Notes: generated from the sequence alone by a model not told the origin. A stretch of DNA of 64,000 bases from Rhizobium subbaraonis (GCF_900220975.1 NZ_OBQD01000005.1:263447-327446); one strand, 5' to 3'; counted from the stretch's first letter, positions 27,735 to 39,830 are shown. Translations and numbers: made by a program.

Positions 27735-29997
27735 GTGTCAGTTCCTTGTCACTTTTTTCCGCATCGACAGCCACATTTTCCTCGACGGGCAGGATCACGC
27801 GGATCATCGCCCCGTGGCCGTTGTCGAAGTCCGCGGGGGCATCGTGCAGTTCCAGCTGCCCGCCGTGGTCTTCTATGATTTTCTTGACGATCGCGAGACC
27901 GAGCCCAGTGCCCTTTTCGCGCATTGTCATGTAGGGCTCCAGAATCCGGTGTCGGTTTTCCGTCGGCAGCCCTTTGCCGTTGTCGATCACGTCGACGACA
28001 TATCGTCCGCTTCCCGCCTCCCGCCGCGCCCGCACGAGCACCTTGCGCTCGTCGCGCTGCCCGTCGGCCGGCAAGGCCTCGATCGCCTCGACGGCGTTCT
28101 TGATGATATTGCCGAAGGCCTGGCCGAGCATGCGCGAATCGAAATGCCCGACCAGCGGCTCGGCATCGAAGTCCTTCACGAAAGTAACGTGATTGTTGCC
28201 CATCTCGCGCAGGAACACCGCATCCTTGAGGATGCTGCGCAGGTCCGCCTGGTCCTTGGTCGGCTTCGGCATGCGCGCGAACGAAGAGAACTCGTCCACC
28301 ATGCGGCCGATATCCTCGACCTGGCGCACGATCGTGTCGGTACACTGGTCGAACACGGCACGGTCGTCCTGGTTGATCTGCTTGCCGTAGCGACGCCGGA
28401 TCCGCTCCGCCGAAAGCTGGATCGGCGTCAGCGGGTTCTTGATCTCGTGGGCGATCCTGCGGGCGACGTCGGCCCATGCGGTCGAGCGTTGCGCGATCAC
28501 GAGATCGGTGATGTCGTCGATGGTGATGACGTAGGATTCCTTCGCGTCCTTCGCCTCCTCGCGCGTCACCTGGACGTTGAGCGTGCGTTCGGTGCCGCCG
28601 CGCATGATGTTGATCTGCCGGCGGTAGTCGTTGCGGTACCGCGGAGAGGCTTCCTGCAGGACGGCAGCGACCTCGGGCGCGACCTCCGAAAGCTGCGCCC
28701 CCACAAGCGCGCCGGCGTCCCGGCCGAAGAGAAGCTCGGCGGAAGAATTGGCGATCGTCAGGCGTCCACCCTCCTCCACGCCGATCACCGCCGCAGTCAC
28801 GCCCGATAGCACCGCCTCGATGAAGTGGCCGCGCTGCTCCATCTCGTCCTTGGCATCGAGAATCTGGCCCTGCTGGGCGCGAATCTCCGAGATCATCTTG
28901 TTAAAGGTCCGCGACAGGCTGCCGACGTCGCCATCGGCCGTGCGCACCGGCACATGGACGTCAAGGTTGCCCGAAGCGACGGCATCAGCAGCCCCGATCA
29001 AAAGCCGGATCGGGCGGACGATGCGGTCGGCGACCGCAATCGCGGTCCAGATCGCCGCCAGCAGCACGATCAGCGCAAAGCCGAGATAGAGCACGCCGAA
29101 GGCAAGTTGCAGCGACGTTCTGCCAGCCTCCAGTGCCCGGTATTCGGCCGTATTGTCCTCCATCTGCCGCATCGAGCGCATGACTTCGGGATCGACCGTG
29201 CGGATCGTGTAGAGAAAGGTGTCGGGAATATTGTCGATCTTTATGACGGCGCCGACGAGGTTGGTCGTGCCCGGCGGGATCAGCGTCGGCTGGCCGGACG
29301 CCGCGGCCTCCAGCGCTTCTTCCGGAACTGCCGGCAGCGGCTTGTCGGTTGGAATGTTCGCCTGCAGGATTGGCGAACCGTCGCCGCGCACAAGGAATGC
29401 CCCAAGCATGCCGCGACCCCGCGCCTGCCGGGTGATCAGTTCGGCAAATCCGGTGCGGTCGAGGCTGTAGAGCTGGCGGTTCCGCTCCAGGTCGTTCGAC
29501 ATCGAAACCGTCTGCCCCTGGAGATAGCTGGCATTCTCCAGGACATAGGCCTGGGCGACGTTCAGCGACGAACTGACGATCGACTGGGTGCGGATGGAAA
29601 ACCAGCGATCGAGCCCGACGTCGAGGGTGATCGAAGCGAAGATGGCGACCAGAATCGCCGGCGTGATCGCCACGACCGAGAACAATGCCACGATGCGCAC
29701 ATGCAGCCGTGCTGCGGCACGGCCGCGCGAACGCGCCTTCAGCAGCCGCGCGATCTCGCGCCCGATGAGGATGATGAGACCGAGCACGAACAACGCGTTG
29801 ACCGCGACGGAGGCGATGATGACGTTGGCCTCGGGCTTGATCGGCGTCAGCCCCAGCAGGATGAAGAGCGAGATGGTCGCAGCGATCAGCGCCCCGCCGG
29901 CGAGAAGCAGGCCCGGAAGCGCGAACGATGCCCTGCGGTCGCGACCGTTGCCGGCCGTTTCCTGTCCGCCCCCGATCAGGGTCGCGTTGTCGTTCAT
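27724..29997 (-). CDS. ntrY: Nitrogen-sensing histidine kinase NtrY
   Basis: Membrane histidine kinase, partner of NtrX. The 757-residue protein has three hydrophobic segments in the first 125 residues, a periplasmic loop of about 165 residues, a fourth membrane helix near 298-320, then HAMP, PAS (about 390-500), the phospho-acceptor His517 in [10 protein letters not shown], and an ATPase domain with DNGKGLP and KGTGLGLAIVKK. The ATG at 29997 is preferred over a TTG six codons upstream. The 188-bp leader between ntrC and ntrY contains several inverted repeats. Confidence 0.94.
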   Translation of the reverse strand: MNDNATLIGGGQETAGNGRDRRASFALPGLLLAGGALIAATISLFILLGLTPIKPEANVIIASVAVNALFVLGLIILIGREIARLLKARSRGRAAARLHVRIVALFSVVAITPAILVAIFASITLDVGLDRWFSIRTQSIVSSSLNVAQAYVLENASYLQGQTVSMSNDLERNRQLYSLDRTGFAELITRQARGRGMLGAFLVRGDGSPILQANIPTDKPLPAVPEEALEAAASGQPTLIPPGTTNLVGAVIKIDNIPDTFLYTIRTVDPEVMRSMRQMEDNTAEYRALEAGRTSLQLAFGVLYLGFALIVLLAAIWTAIAVADRIVRPIRLLIGAADAVASGNLDVHVPVRTADGDVGSLSRTFNKMISEIRAQQGQILDAKDEMEQRGHFIEAVLSGVTAAVIGVEEGGRLTIANSSAELLFGRDAGALVGAQLSEVAPEVAAVLQEASPRYRNDYRRQINIMRGGTERTLNVQVTREEAKDAKESYVITIDDITDLVIAQRSTAWADVARRIAHEIKNPLTPIQLSAERIRRRYGKQINQDDRAVFDQCTDTIVRQVEDIGRMVDEFSSFARMPKPTKDQADLRSILKDAVFLREMGNNHVTFVKDFDAEPLVGHFDSRMLGQAFGNIIKNAVEAIEALPADGQRDERKVLVRARREAGSGRYVVDVIDNGKGLPTENRHRILEPYMTMREKGTGLGLAIVKKIIEDHGGQLELHDAPADFDNGHGAMIRVILPVEENVAVDAEKSDKELTHGL

Positions 29998-30185
29998 TCG
30001 CTGCACTCGCTCCAACCGGCCATGGCTGGCCGGTACCCTCGTTCATCCTGATGCGTCCGAATGAAGGCGGGATCCCGTACCGTACAGGGGGAACGGCAGA
30101 TGTAATCTGCCTATTCGCCACCGCGCCCATCTGTTACCACCAAGCAACACAATGTGGCGAAAATGCAACGCGGCTTGGCGCCAAG

Positions 30186-31640
<1,455 letters not shown>

Positions 31641-31643
31641 CTG

Positions 31644-32786
31644 CTATTTCCTCTGCTCTCCGGAGGTATCATCTTCCTCGCGCAGCCCCTTGGAGGCGGG
31701 CATCAGCACGCGAAACGTTGTGCGGTGGCCCTGGCTGTCGCATTCGATGATGCCGCCATGGCCGCCGATGATCTTGGCGACCAGCGCCAGTCCGAGACCC
31801 GACCCGTTGGTCTTGGTCGTGATGAAGGGATCGAACAGGTGCGGCAGCAAATCCGGCGGCACGCCCGGCCCGTTGTCGTGAACGCAGAACTCGAGCGGCA
31901 ACGAAACCTTCTCGCGCGTGCCCGCTACGGACAGGCGGATGCCCGGCCGGTAGGCCGTCGTCAGCATGATCTCGCCATCTGGCCTGTCGCCCACCGCCTC
32001 GGCAGCGTTCTTGATCAGGTTGAGGAACACCTGCACCAGTTGGTCGCGATTGGCGTAGACCGGCGGCAGCGAGGGATCGTAGTTCTCTGTGATCTTGATG
32101 TGACGGGCAAAGCCGGCGCTGGCCACCGCCTTCACATGGTCCAGCACGGAATGGATGTTCAGCGCCACCCGGTCGACGGGACGCTCGTCCGAGAACACTT
32201 CCATCCGGTCGACCAGCGAGACGATCCGGTCCGTCTCATCGCAGATCAGTCGCGTCAGCGCCCGGTCGTCGTCGACAACGGAGGTTTCCAGCAGTTGCGC
32301 CGCGCCGCGAATGCCTGACAGCGGGTTCTTGATCTCGTGCGCCAGCATCGACGCCAGCCCCGTGACCGAGCGGGCAGCGGCGCGGTGCGTCAGCTGCCGG
32401 TCGATCTTGTCTGCCATCGATCGCTCCTGCAGCACCACGACCACGGAACCGGCAGTCGTCGAAACCGGGGCAACATAGAGATCGACGAGCTTGTCAGCGC
32501 CGAGCCGCGGCGAACTGAGGTCTACCCGATACTCGTTCACAGGAGCGCGCCGCTCCCTGACCTGTTCGATCAACGTTAGAAGAGGACTGCCGAAGGGTAT
32601 GAAAGTGCTGATATTATAGCGGGCAAGATGGCTTGCGCTGGCGCCAAAGAAGCTCTCTGCCTCCCAGTTGGCGAAAGCGATGTGGCCGGCCTCGTCGACG
32701 AGGATGACGGGATGCTGAATAGCGTTCAGCACCGCCATGGCCAGCCCGTTCGTGTCGGCCTGAGTATCCTTGTCCGAACTGCTCAT
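31644..32786 (-). CDS. ntrB: Nitrogen regulation histidine kinase NtrB
   Basis: Cytosolic histidine kinase/phosphatase that acts on NtrC under PII control. The 380-residue protein has an N-terminal PAS domain ([19 protein letters not shown]), the phospho-acceptor in [20 protein letters not shown], and an ATPase domain with HDNGPGVPP and GSGLGLALV. The true start is ATG 32786, sharing a base with the dusB stop (TAATG); the longer open frame upstream is only a shadow of dusB. Translation is therefore probably coupled to dusB. Confidence 0.96.
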   Translation of the reverse strand: MSSSDKDTQADTNGLAMAVLNAIQHPVILVDEAGHIAFANWEAESFFGASASHLARYNISTFIPFGSPLLTLIEQVRERRAPVNEYRVDLSSPRLGADKLVDLYVAPVSTTAGSVVVVLQERSMADKIDRQLTHRAAARSVTGLASMLAHEIKNPLSGIRGAAQLLETSVVDDDRALTRLICDETDRIVSLVDRMEVFSDERPVDRVALNIHSVLDHVKAVASAGFARHIKITENYDPSLPPVYANRDQLVQVFLNLIKNAAEAVGDRPDGEIMLTTAYRPGIRLSVAGTREKVSLPLEFCVHDNGPGVPPDLLPHLFDPFITTKTNGSGLGLALVAKIIGGHGGIIECDSQGHRTTFRVLMPASKGLREEDDTSGEQRK

Positions 32787-33787
32787 TACGCCGCCTTTTC
32801 CTTCATTGGCCCGGCAGCAGCACCGCCGTCGATCAGGGCCGCCGCCAGACGATCGGCGACGAACTCCGCGTCGGTCGACACCATGAGCGCGCCTCTCTGC
32901 GCCGGCGCGATACCGGGCGCATGTCGGTCCAGATACCAGCCCACGTGCTTTCGCGCGTGGCGGAGGCCGGCGACGGTGCCATAGAAATCGAGCATCATCC
33001 GATAGTGCTCCACGGCGATGGCTGCCAGTTCGTCCCCCGCAGGCGCCGCGCAGACGCCGGCAACGACGGCCGGATGCCACGGACGCCCCTGCGCAGCACG
33101 GCCGATCATGACCGCGTCTGCGCCCGACCGGCGCAGGATATCCGCGCAGTCCTCGGCGGTATCGACGTCGCCATTGGCGACAAGCGGAACCTGGATGCGG
33201 TCGCGCACGGCGCCGATCGCATCCCAGTCGGCCTTGCCTTCGTAGAACTGCATGCGGGTGCGCCCATGCACAGTGATCATCTGCGCGCCTGCGCCCTCCG
33301 CGCGTGCTGCAATTTCCGGCGCATTCAGGCAGTCGTGGTCCCAGCCGAGCCGCATCTTCACCGTGACGGGCACCGTCACCGCCTTCACGGTCGCCTCGAT
33401 CAGCCGCAGTGCATGGTCGGGCTCCCGCATCAGGGCAGAGCCGGAATAGCCGCCGATCACCTTCTTTGCGGGGCATCCCATATTGATATCGATGATGTCG
33501 GCACCGTTTGCCTCGGCGAGGCGGGCCGCCTCCGCCATCCAGACTGCGTCGCGTCCTGCCAGTTGCACCATGTGCGGGCGAATCCCGCGATTGCGGATGC
33601 GCGCCCAAGATTCCGGTGCATTCGCCGCGAGCTCCCGGCTCGCCACCATCTCCGTCACCACCAGCCCCGCGCCGAACCGCCACGCAAGTTCGCGAAACGG
33701 CAAGTCGGTCACGCCCGACATCGGCGCGAGCACAACGCGGTTGCGCAGAACCTGTCGTCCGATCGACAAGGGTTCGGAAAGGCTCAC
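32786..33787 (-). CDS. dusB: tRNA-dihydrouridine synthase DusB (NifR3)
   Basis: FMN enzyme that reduces uridines in the tRNA D-loop. The protein has [20 protein letters not shown] near the start, the catalytic Cys in [20 protein letters not shown], and [16 protein letters not shown] plus [12 protein letters not shown] of the flavin site. The start is uncertain: the frame opens at TTG 33820, but a good promoter match would put transcription start only a few bases before that codon, so GTG 33787 (333 residues) is preferred. It is the first gene of the classical nifR3-ntrB-ntrC operon. Confidence 0.93.
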   Translation of the reverse strand: MSLSEPLSIGRQVLRNRVVLAPMSGVTDLPFRELAWRFGAGLVVTEMVASRELAANAPESWARIRNRGIRPHMVQLAGRDAVWMAEAARLAEANGADIIDINMGCPAKKVIGGYSGSALMREPDHALRLIEATVKAVTVPVTVKMRLGWDHDCLNAPEIAARAEGAGAQMITVHGRTRMQFYEGKADWDAIGAVRDRIQVPLVANGDVDTAEDCADILRRSGADAVMIGRAAQGRPWHPAVVAGVCAAPAGDELAAIAVEHYRMMLDFYGTVAGLRHARKHVGWYLDRHAPGIAPAQRGALMVSTDAEFVADRLAAALIDGGAAAGPMKEKAA

Positions 33788-33833
33788 CTCTGTCAAATGC
33801 TCATCTTTCAAGCAGACCAAAATCGTGCCCTAT

Positions 33834-33862
33834 TTTTAGACAATCAGAAAGGTATTGCCAAG
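33834..33862 (-). promoter_or_regulatory. Candidate promoter of dusB-ntrB-ntrC
   Basis: On the minus strand, CTTGGC (33857-33862) and CTAAAA (33834-33839) are separated by exactly 17 nt, close to the rhizobial housekeeping pattern CTTGAC-N17-CTATAT. It lies in the 179-bp divergent region between dusB and ispDF and helps decide the dusB start. Confidence 0.5.
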
Positions 33863-33966
33863 TCGTTTCCGTCACCTGCCGCAAAATTCCGCAACTCGGC
33901 TGGCATTGAGGCGACGATCGTTCTACATCGGCTCAAACCGCTTCGATCGCGAGGAACCAGAACACG

Positions 33967-35178
33967 ATGAGCGCACAAAATCGGATCAATTGCGGCGTGA
34001 TCATCGTTGCGGCGGGACGCGGAGAACGAGCCGGATCGCACCCGGATGGTCCGAAGCAGTATCGGCGCATTGCAGGAAGGCCGGTTATCTCCCATACGCT
34101 GGATGCCTTTGTCAAATGGGCGCCCGATGCCCCGATCGTCGTCGTCATCCATGCGGACGACCGCGATCTTCTTGCCGCCGCGCTGTTACAGGTGAATGGC
34201 AGTAGCGGCAATATCCGCGTGGTCACGGGCGGTGCGAGCCGCCAGCAGTCCGTACTGGCCGGACTGGAAGCCATGGCGGGCGCCGACATCGAACATGTCC
34301 TGATCCAGGATGCCGTCCGCCCGTTCGCGGATCCCGCATTGCTCGATCGCGTGGAGGCAGCACTTGCGGCCGGTGCCCGGGCAGTGCTGCCGGCGGTCGC
34401 CGTCGCCGACACGCTCAAGCGGGCCGGCATCGACGGCGACGTCGCAGAAACCGTGCCGCGCGCAGGTCTCTTTGCCGCCCAGACACCGCAAGCTTTTCAC
34501 TTCCAGACGATTCTCGATGCGCACCGACAGGCTGCCGCCGGGGGCCAAAGCGATTTCACCGACGACGCTGCCATCGCCGAATGGGCGGGCGTGCCCGTGC
34601 GCCTCGTCGAAGGAGCCGTCGGAAACGTCAAGCTGACTTTGCAGAAAGATATCATCATGGCAGACGAAAGACTGTCCGCGCCCCTTCCCGACGTGCGCAC
34701 CGGCAATGGCTACGACGTCCACCAGCTCGAACCCGGCGACGGCGTCACGCTCTGCGGCATCTTCATCCCGCACGACCAGCGGCTGAAGGGCCATTCGGAC
34801 GCCGACGTCGCCCTCCACGCGCTGACGGACGCGTTGCTCGCTACCTGCGGCGCCGGCGACATCGGCGATCACTTTCCGCCGTCCGACCCGCAATGGAAGG
34901 GGGCGCCCTCGCGCATCTTCCTCGAGCACGCGGCAGGCATCGTCCGCCAGAACGGCGGCACGATCATGAACGCCGACGTCTCGCTGATCGCCGAGGCCCC
35001 CAAGATCGGCCCTCATCGCGAGGCCATGCGGATGAAACTGTCGGAAATACTCGCAATCTCGCTCGACCGCTGCTCGGTCAAGGCGACGACGAACGAGAAG
35101 ATCGGCTTTATCGGCCGCCGCGAGGGGATCGCCGCGATCGCCACGGCAACCGTCGTCTACGGAAAACGCAAGCCATGA
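33967..35178 (+). CDS. ispDF: Bifunctional IspD/IspF enzyme of isoprenoid synthesis
   Basis: Carries two steps of the MEP pathway: CDP-methylerythritol formation (IspD) and 2-C-methylerythritol cyclodiphosphate formation (IspF). Residues 1 to about 225 are IspD with [12 protein letters not shown] and [15 protein letters not shown]. Residues about 240-403 are IspF with metal motif [25 protein letters not shown] and [10 protein letters not shown], ending [17 protein letters not shown]. The fusion is typical of alphaproteobacteria. GAGGAA lies 10 nt upstream of the ATG. The stop overlaps the next ATG (ATGA). Confidence 0.97.
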   Translation: MSAQNRINCGVIIVAAGRGERAGSHPDGPKQYRRIAGRPVISHTLDAFVKWAPDAPIVVVIHADDRDLLAAALLQVNGSSGNIRVVTGGASRQQSVLAGLEAMAGADIEHVLIQDAVRPFADPALLDRVEAALAAGARAVLPAVAVADTLKRAGIDGDVAETVPRAGLFAAQTPQAFHFQTILDAHRQAAAGGQSDFTDDAAIAEWAGVPVRLVEGAVGNVKLTLQKDIIMADERLSAPLPDVRTGNGYDVHQLEPGDGVTLCGIFIPHDQRLKGHSDADVALHALTDALLATCGAGDIGDHFPPSDPQWKGAPSRIFLEHAAGIVRQNGGTIMNADVSLIAEAPKIGPHREAMRMKLSEILAISLDRCSVKATTNEKIGFIGRREGIAAIATATVVYGKRKP

Positions 35179-35675
35179 GCATGTGGCCCGCCGATATCGA
35201 GGCAACCGCACATGACATTGTGTCGGATTGGACGAGGCGAGGCCTCATGGCGGCAACCGCGGAGTCCTGCACCGGCGGGCTGATTGCGGCGGCACTGACG
35301 GAGATCGCCGGCTCCTCGGCCGTGGTCGATCGCGGCTTCGTCACCTATTCCAACGACGCCAAGATGCAGCTTCTCAAGGTTTCGGAAGAAACGCTTGCCG
35401 CCCATGGCGCCGTATCGAGGCAAACCGCCATCGAGATGGTCGAAGGCGCGCTCACGGCCTCCCGTGCCGACGTCGCGGTCGCCGTCACAGGCATCGCCGG
35501 TCCCGGTGGCGGCTCTGCGGAAAAGCCGGTCGGCCTGGTTCATATCGCAGCCGCCAACCGGAACGGCGCCACGCTGCACCGGGAAATGCGCTACGGCGAC
35601 ATCGGCCGCCAGGCGATTCGGCTTGCCACCGTCCTGACGGCGCTGGAAATGCTGATCGAGGCGGCCGGCCCGTAG
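35175..35675 (+). CDS. CinA C-terminal domain protein (nicotinamide-nucleotide amidase, PncC-type)
   Basis: 166-residue stand-alone CinA-C domain, likely to deamidate nicotinamide mononucleotide to nicotinate mononucleotide in the pyridine nucleotide cycle. The family core is visible: [49 protein letters not shown] and [18 protein letters not shown]. The N-terminal COG1058 domain of full CinA is absent. The ATG overlaps the ispDF stop, so the two are co-translated. Confidence 0.93.
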   Translation: MSMWPADIEATAHDIVSDWTRRGLMAATAESCTGGLIAAALTEIAGSSAVVDRGFVTYSNDAKMQLLKVSEETLAAHGAVSRQTAIEMVEGALTASRADVAVAVTGIAGPGGGSAEKPVGLVHIAAANRNGATLHREMRYGDIGRQAIRLATVLTALEMLIEAAGP

Positions 35676-35685
35676 CACGGCACCT

Positions 35686-35853
35686 TCATCGCGCGGGCGA
35701 AAACCGCTTCACGCCGGTCGCATGCGCGCCGGCCATCGATGCCTTAACCGAGGATTGCGTTCTAGCGCCTTCGCCGCCGTCTGCCACATTGAAGACGAGA
35801 ACAGCTGCCACCGCGATCGAAACGGCGTTCAGCGCGAGCAGGATTGCGTGCAT
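35686..35853 (-). CDS. Small hypothetical membrane protein, 55 residues
   Basis: Short open frame found by reading the gap between cinA and the COQ10-like gene. It starts at ATG 35853 with AGAGG 8 nt upstream and encodes one clear hydrophobic helix (residues about 3-22, AILLALNAVSIAVAAVLVF), then a polar Ala/Gly/Ser-rich tail with basic residues. It is on the same strand as, and 120 bp after, the COQ10-like gene and converges with cinA. I do not recognise a family. The ribosome site and membrane helix favour a real small protein, but there is no homology evidence. Confidence 0.42.
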   Translation of the reverse strand: MHAILLALNAVSIAVAAVLVFNVADGGEGARTQSSVKASMAGAHATGVKRFSPAR

Positions 35854-35973
35854 GGTGCCGACCTCTGTTACCGTGTCCTATCGAACTGACGGCCAGCCAC
35901 CGGCTTTTGTTCGCCAGAAAATCGCCGGTTCTCGACTGGATCCGCTTGCCGCCGTTACCAACACGGAAGGATG

Positions 35974-36420
35974 TCAGGCGTAGATCTTTTCGGCACGCTT
36001 CTCGAAGGCTTCGGAGAACATGTGGAAGGCCCGGTCGAACATCGAGCCCATGAGGGCGCCCAGGATGCGGCTCTTGAACTCGTAGTCGATGAAGAAGTGG
36101 ACGCTGCACCCGCCGCCGTCGACCGGTTCAAAGCGCCAGCGGTTGTCGAGGTAGCGAAACGGACCGTCGATATACTTCACGTCGATCGCCTGTTCCGCCG
36201 GATTGAGCAGCACCTGCGTCGTGAACGTCTCACGAATGGCCTTGTAGCCCACGGTCATGTCCGCGACGAGCAGCTCCTTGCCGTCCCGCTCCTTGCGGGA
36301 GCGAACCACAAGCCCTTCGCACAGGGGCAGGAATTCGGGATAGCGCTCCACGTCGGCGACGAGCGCATACATCTGTTCGGGCGAGTGCGGCACCTGCCGC
36401 CGGGTTTCGAATTGGGGCAT
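35974..36420 (-). CDS. COQ10/RatA-type START-like lipid-binding protein
   Basis: 148-residue polyketide-cyclase/START fold protein related to COQ10, a ubiquinone chaperone, and to proteins labelled RatA toxin. It opens MPQFETRRQVPHSPEQMYAL and has the core EGLVVRSR, FFIDYEFKSRILG and a last helix HMFSEAFEKRAEKIY. The ATG at 36420 matches the usual family start; a longer upstream frame is ignored. A role in ubiquinone handling is more likely in this setting than toxin activity, since no antitoxin gene is adjacent. Confidence 0.85.
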   Translation of the reverse strand: MPQFETRRQVPHSPEQMYALVADVERYPEFLPLCEGLVVRSRKERDGKELLVADMTVGYKAIRETFTTQVLLNPAEQAIDVKYIDGPFRYLDNRWRFEPVDGGGCSVHFFIDYEFKSRILGALMGSMFDRAFHMFSEAFEKRAEKIYA

Positions 36421-36541
36421 GTGCTGGAGATATTCAAACACAGTCGCAGAAACAAGATGCGATACGCCTCGAAAGCGCGCCGGCCGGCAGGGCGCGCCGG
36501 TTTCGGGTGCGCCATCCCGGCGACGATACAAGATCGGAGCG

Positions 36542-37945
36542 CTATTTAACCTCTGCCGAGACACGCCCGAGGGCCGAGAGGATTGCCGCCGCGGCAATCT
36601 CGGCCTGATGCACGTCGGTCTGGAAGTTGCAGACCGAGATCCGCATCACCTGTCGACCGCGCCACTGCGCGCCGCCGACAAAGATCTGGCCGTCCTTTTG
36701 CACAGCTGCGATCACCTCCTGCGTCAGGCGGTCGCCCGCCTCCCCGTCCGTGCCGAAGCGGACGATGACCTGGTTGAGCACCACCTCGTTGAGCACGCGA
36801 ACGTCCTGTCGCTCGCCCAGGATTGCGGCGATCGCTGCGGCCGCCTTGCAATTGCGCTCGATCATATCCGCGATGCCGTGACGGCCAAGGTGCCTGATCA
36901 TCGCCCAGGTGGCAAATCCCCGCGCCCGCCGCGACAGCTCCGGCACGTAATGCGACGGATCGCGTTCGCCCTCGCCGGCAAGGGGCAGGTAGCTCGCGGC
37001 GATTGTCATGGCGCGGCGATGGGCAAGCTCGTCGCGCACGATCGCATAGCCGCTGTCATAAGGCGTCTGCAGCCATTTGTGCCCGTCCGTGGCCCAACTG
37101 TCGGCCTCTTCCACGCCCGCTGCCAGCGCCCGCCTTTCCAGGCTTGCGCTTGCCCAGAGGCCGAAGGCGCCATCGACATGCACCCACGCGCCCTTGCCCT
37201 TCGCCAGAGGTATGAGCGCGTGAAAGTCGTCGAACGCACCGGTATTGATCTGCCCCGCCTGGAGGATGGCGATGGCTGGTCCATCGACGCCCGACAAGGC
37301 CTCCTCGAAGGCGTCCGCTCGTATCCGCCCTTCCCCGTCGGTCGCCACGCGGATGACGCGGTCGTGGCCGAGGCCAAGAAACTGCAGGGCTGAGAAGACC
37401 GTCGTATGCGCGTCGTCGCCGATCAGCACGGTTATCGGCGGAGCGCCGAACAGACCGCGCGCGTCGGCATCCCAGCCGTGCCGCCGCAGCACCGCCCCGC
37501 GTGCGGCCGCAAGACAGGTGAAGTTGGCGACCGTTGCGCCCGTCACGAAACCGACGGAGCATTCGCCGGGAAGATGAAGCAGTTGCAGCAGCCAGCGTGC
37601 GGCCACCGTCTCCACGGCCGCCGCCGAGGGCGCGGCCGTATGGTTGCCGGCATTCTGCCCCCAGGCGGACGTCAGCATGTCGGCCGCCACGCCGACCGGG
37701 TGCGACCCGCCGATCACCCATCCGAAGAAGCGCGGTCCGGCCATGAGGTGCAGGCCGGGATCGGCGCGCGCGGCCAGGTCCGAAATCAGTGCGTTCGCCT
37801 CTGCCGGGCCTTCCGGAAGGGCCTCGTCGAATGCGGCGACGCTGCCGGCATAGTCGCGAAGCGGTCGGTGCGGCCGCTCCGCTACAGCATTGCGAAACCG
37901 GGCGGCGCTTTGCGCCGCCAAGCGAAAGAGGGCTTCGATATCCAT
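36542..37945 (-). CDS. PLP-dependent group II amino acid decarboxylase family protein
   Basis: 467-residue fold-I PLP enzyme related to aromatic amino acid, glutamate and diaminobutyrate decarboxylases. The cofactor lysine is Lys290 in TDGHKWLQTPYDSG, and the Asp that holds the pyridine nitrogen is Asp258 in HVDGAFG. GGSHPVGVAADMLTSAW and VGFVTGATVANFTCLAAAR form the substrate and phosphate region. The ATG at 37945 has GGGAGGA upstream. The neighbours do not reveal the substrate; no transporter or regulator is adjacent. Confidence 0.85.
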   Translation of the reverse strand: MDIEALFRLAAQSAARFRNAVAERPHRPLRDYAGSVAAFDEALPEGPAEANALISDLAARADPGLHLMAGPRFFGWVIGGSHPVGVAADMLTSAWGQNAGNHTAAPSAAAVETVAARWLLQLLHLPGECSVGFVTGATVANFTCLAAARGAVLRRHGWDADARGLFGAPPITVLIGDDAHTTVFSALQFLGLGHDRVIRVATDGEGRIRADAFEEALSGVDGPAIAILQAGQINTGAFDDFHALIPLAKGKGAWVHVDGAFGLWASASLERRALAAGVEEADSWATDGHKWLQTPYDSGYAIVRDELAHRRAMTIAASYLPLAGEGERDPSHYVPELSRRARGFATWAMIRHLGRHGIADMIERNCKAAAAIAAILGERQDVRVLNEVVLNQVIVRFGTDGEAGDRLTQEVIAAVQKDGQIFVGGAQWRGRQVMRISVCNFQTDVHQAEIAAAAILSALGRVSAEVK

Positions 37946-38087
37946 CCGCGATCCTCCCTGCGGACAAATTCGCAACGTCAGCCGTTGCGATCGCCCCAAC
38001 CTACGTCCACCCGCTGCCGCCGCCAAATGATTTCGCGATGGCGGCATCTGAGAGCATGGCTTGTGGAGGTCGAAAGAGGGGAGCGAG

Positions 38088-38669
38088 CTATCGGCCGACG
38101 TATCCCGTGCCTGACAGGAGGCGCTTCAGCGCCAGCACAAGCCGCTCATACTGTGCATGCGAACGCAGGACCAGTACTGGAACGGTCGGGTGTTCCTCAA
38201 GCCGCTCCTCGATCTCCGGGCTTTCGCTCCGCTCGAAATTCCAGATGTAGCGCAGGAATTGGAGGTCGAGGCGTTCCGGACATCCCTCGGCCATGTCCGG
38301 GCGCGACCGTCCCCGATATCTGAGCCATCGTCCGGTCACGCCCCGGAGCGATTTCCATCGCGGCGGTCGCAGCCACAAGACGAGATCGGTGCGCGGCAGA
38401 CGAAGCGACAGCGTACCGGGACTTGTTCCGTCCATGATCCAGCGTGGTTTGTCGACGGCTTCCCTGAGCCGGGCGAGCGCTTCGGCTCGTGGCCGCGGCT
38501 GCCAGCCCTGCAACCAGAATATATCCCTGTCCATCGGCACGTGCGGCAGGTCGAGCATCCCCGAAAGGCGCGCGGCCAGCGTGCTCTTGCCGCTGCCCGA
38601 ACAGCCAATGACGAGCACCCGCGATGCGCTTGCAAGGCGGGCCGCCACCTCATCGAGGTCCTCGGCCAT
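38088..38669 (-). CDS. P-loop nucleoside kinase-like protein (FlaR/topology modulation family)
   Basis: 193-residue protein with a Walker A GCSGSGKST at 22-30, then MDRDIFWLQGW and WIMDGTSPGTLSLRLPRTD, which match the AAA/adenylate-kinase-like group called DNA topology modulation protein or FlaR. The name is historical and the activity is unproven; the fold suggests a small-molecule kinase. AGGAGGGG precedes the ATG. It lies between lipA and the decarboxylase gene. Confidence 0.8.
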   Translation of the reverse strand: MAEDLDEVAARLASASRVLVIGCSGSGKSTLAARLSGMLDLPHVPMDRDIFWLQGWQPRPRAEALARLREAVDKPRWIMDGTSPGTLSLRLPRTDLVLWLRPPRWKSLRGVTGRWLRYRGRSRPDMAEGCPERLDLQFLRYIWNFERSESPEIEERLEEHPTVPVLVLRSHAQYERLVLALKRLLSGTGYVGR

Positions 38670-38760
38670 GGGACGCCCCTCCTCTTACTGAAACGCATTC
38701 GGGCCGCGGTCTTGCAACCACGGCCGTGTGGATCTTTCTGTGTGAATCTGACTGTGCCGC

Positions 38761-39735
38761 CTATTCGGCAGCGGCCAGGAGCTTCTTTTCGCGCGCAGCC
38801 TTCAAGCGGGCGAAATCGTCGCCGGCATGGTGCGAGGAGCGCGTCAGCGGGCTCGACGCCACCATGAGGAAGCCCTTGGTATAGGCGACCGTCTCGTAGG
38901 ACTTGAACTCGTCGGGGGTGACGAACTTCTCCACCTTGTGGTGCTTGCGGGTCGGCTGCAGGTACTGTCCGATCGTCAGGAAGTCGACATCGGCGGTGCG
39001 CAGGTCGTCCATCAGCTGCAGCACCTCGTTGCGCTCCTCGCCGAGGCCCACCATGATGCCCGACTTGGTGAACATGGTCGGGTCCAGTTCCTTCACCCGC
39101 TGCAGAAGGCGGATGGAGTGGAAGTAGCGCGCGCCCGGGCGCACCGTCAGGTAGTTGCCGGCGACCGTTTCCATGTTGTGGTTGAAGACGTCCGGCTTGG
39201 CGGCCACGACGCGCTCCAGCGCACCCGGCTTCTTCAGGAAATCGGGGGTGAGGATCTCGATCGTCGTTAGCGGCGAAGCCGCCCGGATCGCCCAGATCAC
39301 CTTCTCGAAATGCTCGGCACCACCGTCCTCCAGGTCGTCGCGGTCGACGGAGGTAATGACGACGTGGCTAAGGCCCATCTGGCGCACGGCCTTGGCGACG
39401 TTTTCGGGCTCGGCCATGTCGAGCGCGTTCGGCTTGCCGGTGGCGACGTTGCAGAAGGCGCAGGCGCGCGTACAGATCTCGCCCATGATCATGAAGGTGG
39501 CATGCTTCTTGTCCCAGCATTCGCCGATATTGGGGCAGCCGGCTTCCTCGCAGACCGTGACGAGCTTGTGCTCCTTCACGATAGAGCGCGTCTCCTGGTA
39601 GCCCTTGGAGACGGGTGCCTTAACGCGGATCCACTCCGGCTTGCGCGCGACCTCGGTATCGGGGCGATGCGCCTTCTCCGGATGACGGAGGCGCTTTTCT
39701 TCGCCCGGGACAGTCCTGTCGAGGATGGTGACCAT
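38761..39735 (-). CDS. lipA: Lipoyl synthase
   Basis: Radical SAM enzyme that inserts two sulfurs into octanoyl groups on lipoyl domains. The 324-residue protein has both iron-sulfur sites: Cys62, Cys67 and Cys73 (auxiliary cluster) and Cys88, Cys92, Cys95 (CTRACAFC, the SAM cluster). The C terminus has the conserved RSS that binds the auxiliary cluster ([10 protein letters not shown]). The neighbours lpdA and pdhBC encode lipoyl-dependent enzymes, so the cluster joins cofactor making and use. Confidence 0.97.
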   Translation of the reverse strand: MVTILDRTVPGEEKRLRHPEKAHRPDTEVARKPEWIRVKAPVSKGYQETRSIVKEHKLVTVCEEAGCPNIGECWDKKHATFMIMGEICTRACAFCNVATGKPNALDMAEPENVAKAVRQMGLSHVVITSVDRDDLEDGGAEHFEKVIWAIRAASPLTTIEILTPDFLKKPGALERVVAAKPDVFNHNMETVAGNYLTVRPGARYFHSIRLLQRVKELDPTMFTKSGIMVGLGEERNEVLQLMDDLRTADVDFLTIGQYLQPTRKHHKVEKFVTPDEFKSYETVAYTKGFLMVASSPLTRSSHHAGDDFARLKAAREKKLLAAAE

Positions 39736-39830
39736 TTCAAACCTGCCTTCAGCCGCTTCTTACAATCGCATGTCGTGGCCGCAAAACCGCTATACACTTT
39801 TGCGCGACATGCGTGCGCGCGAAAAATCCG

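Noticed and set aside
31644-33683. 679-codon reading of ntrB
   Set aside because: The first 299 codons are a shadow of dusB; NtrB starts at ATG 32786 with its PAS domain.
36542-37945. Toxin-antitoxin reading of the 35974-36420 RatA-like gene with its neighbour
   Set aside because: The neighbour is a full PLP decarboxylase, and no small antitoxin gene is next to the COQ10/RatA-like gene; the ubiquinone-binding relation is the simpler reading.
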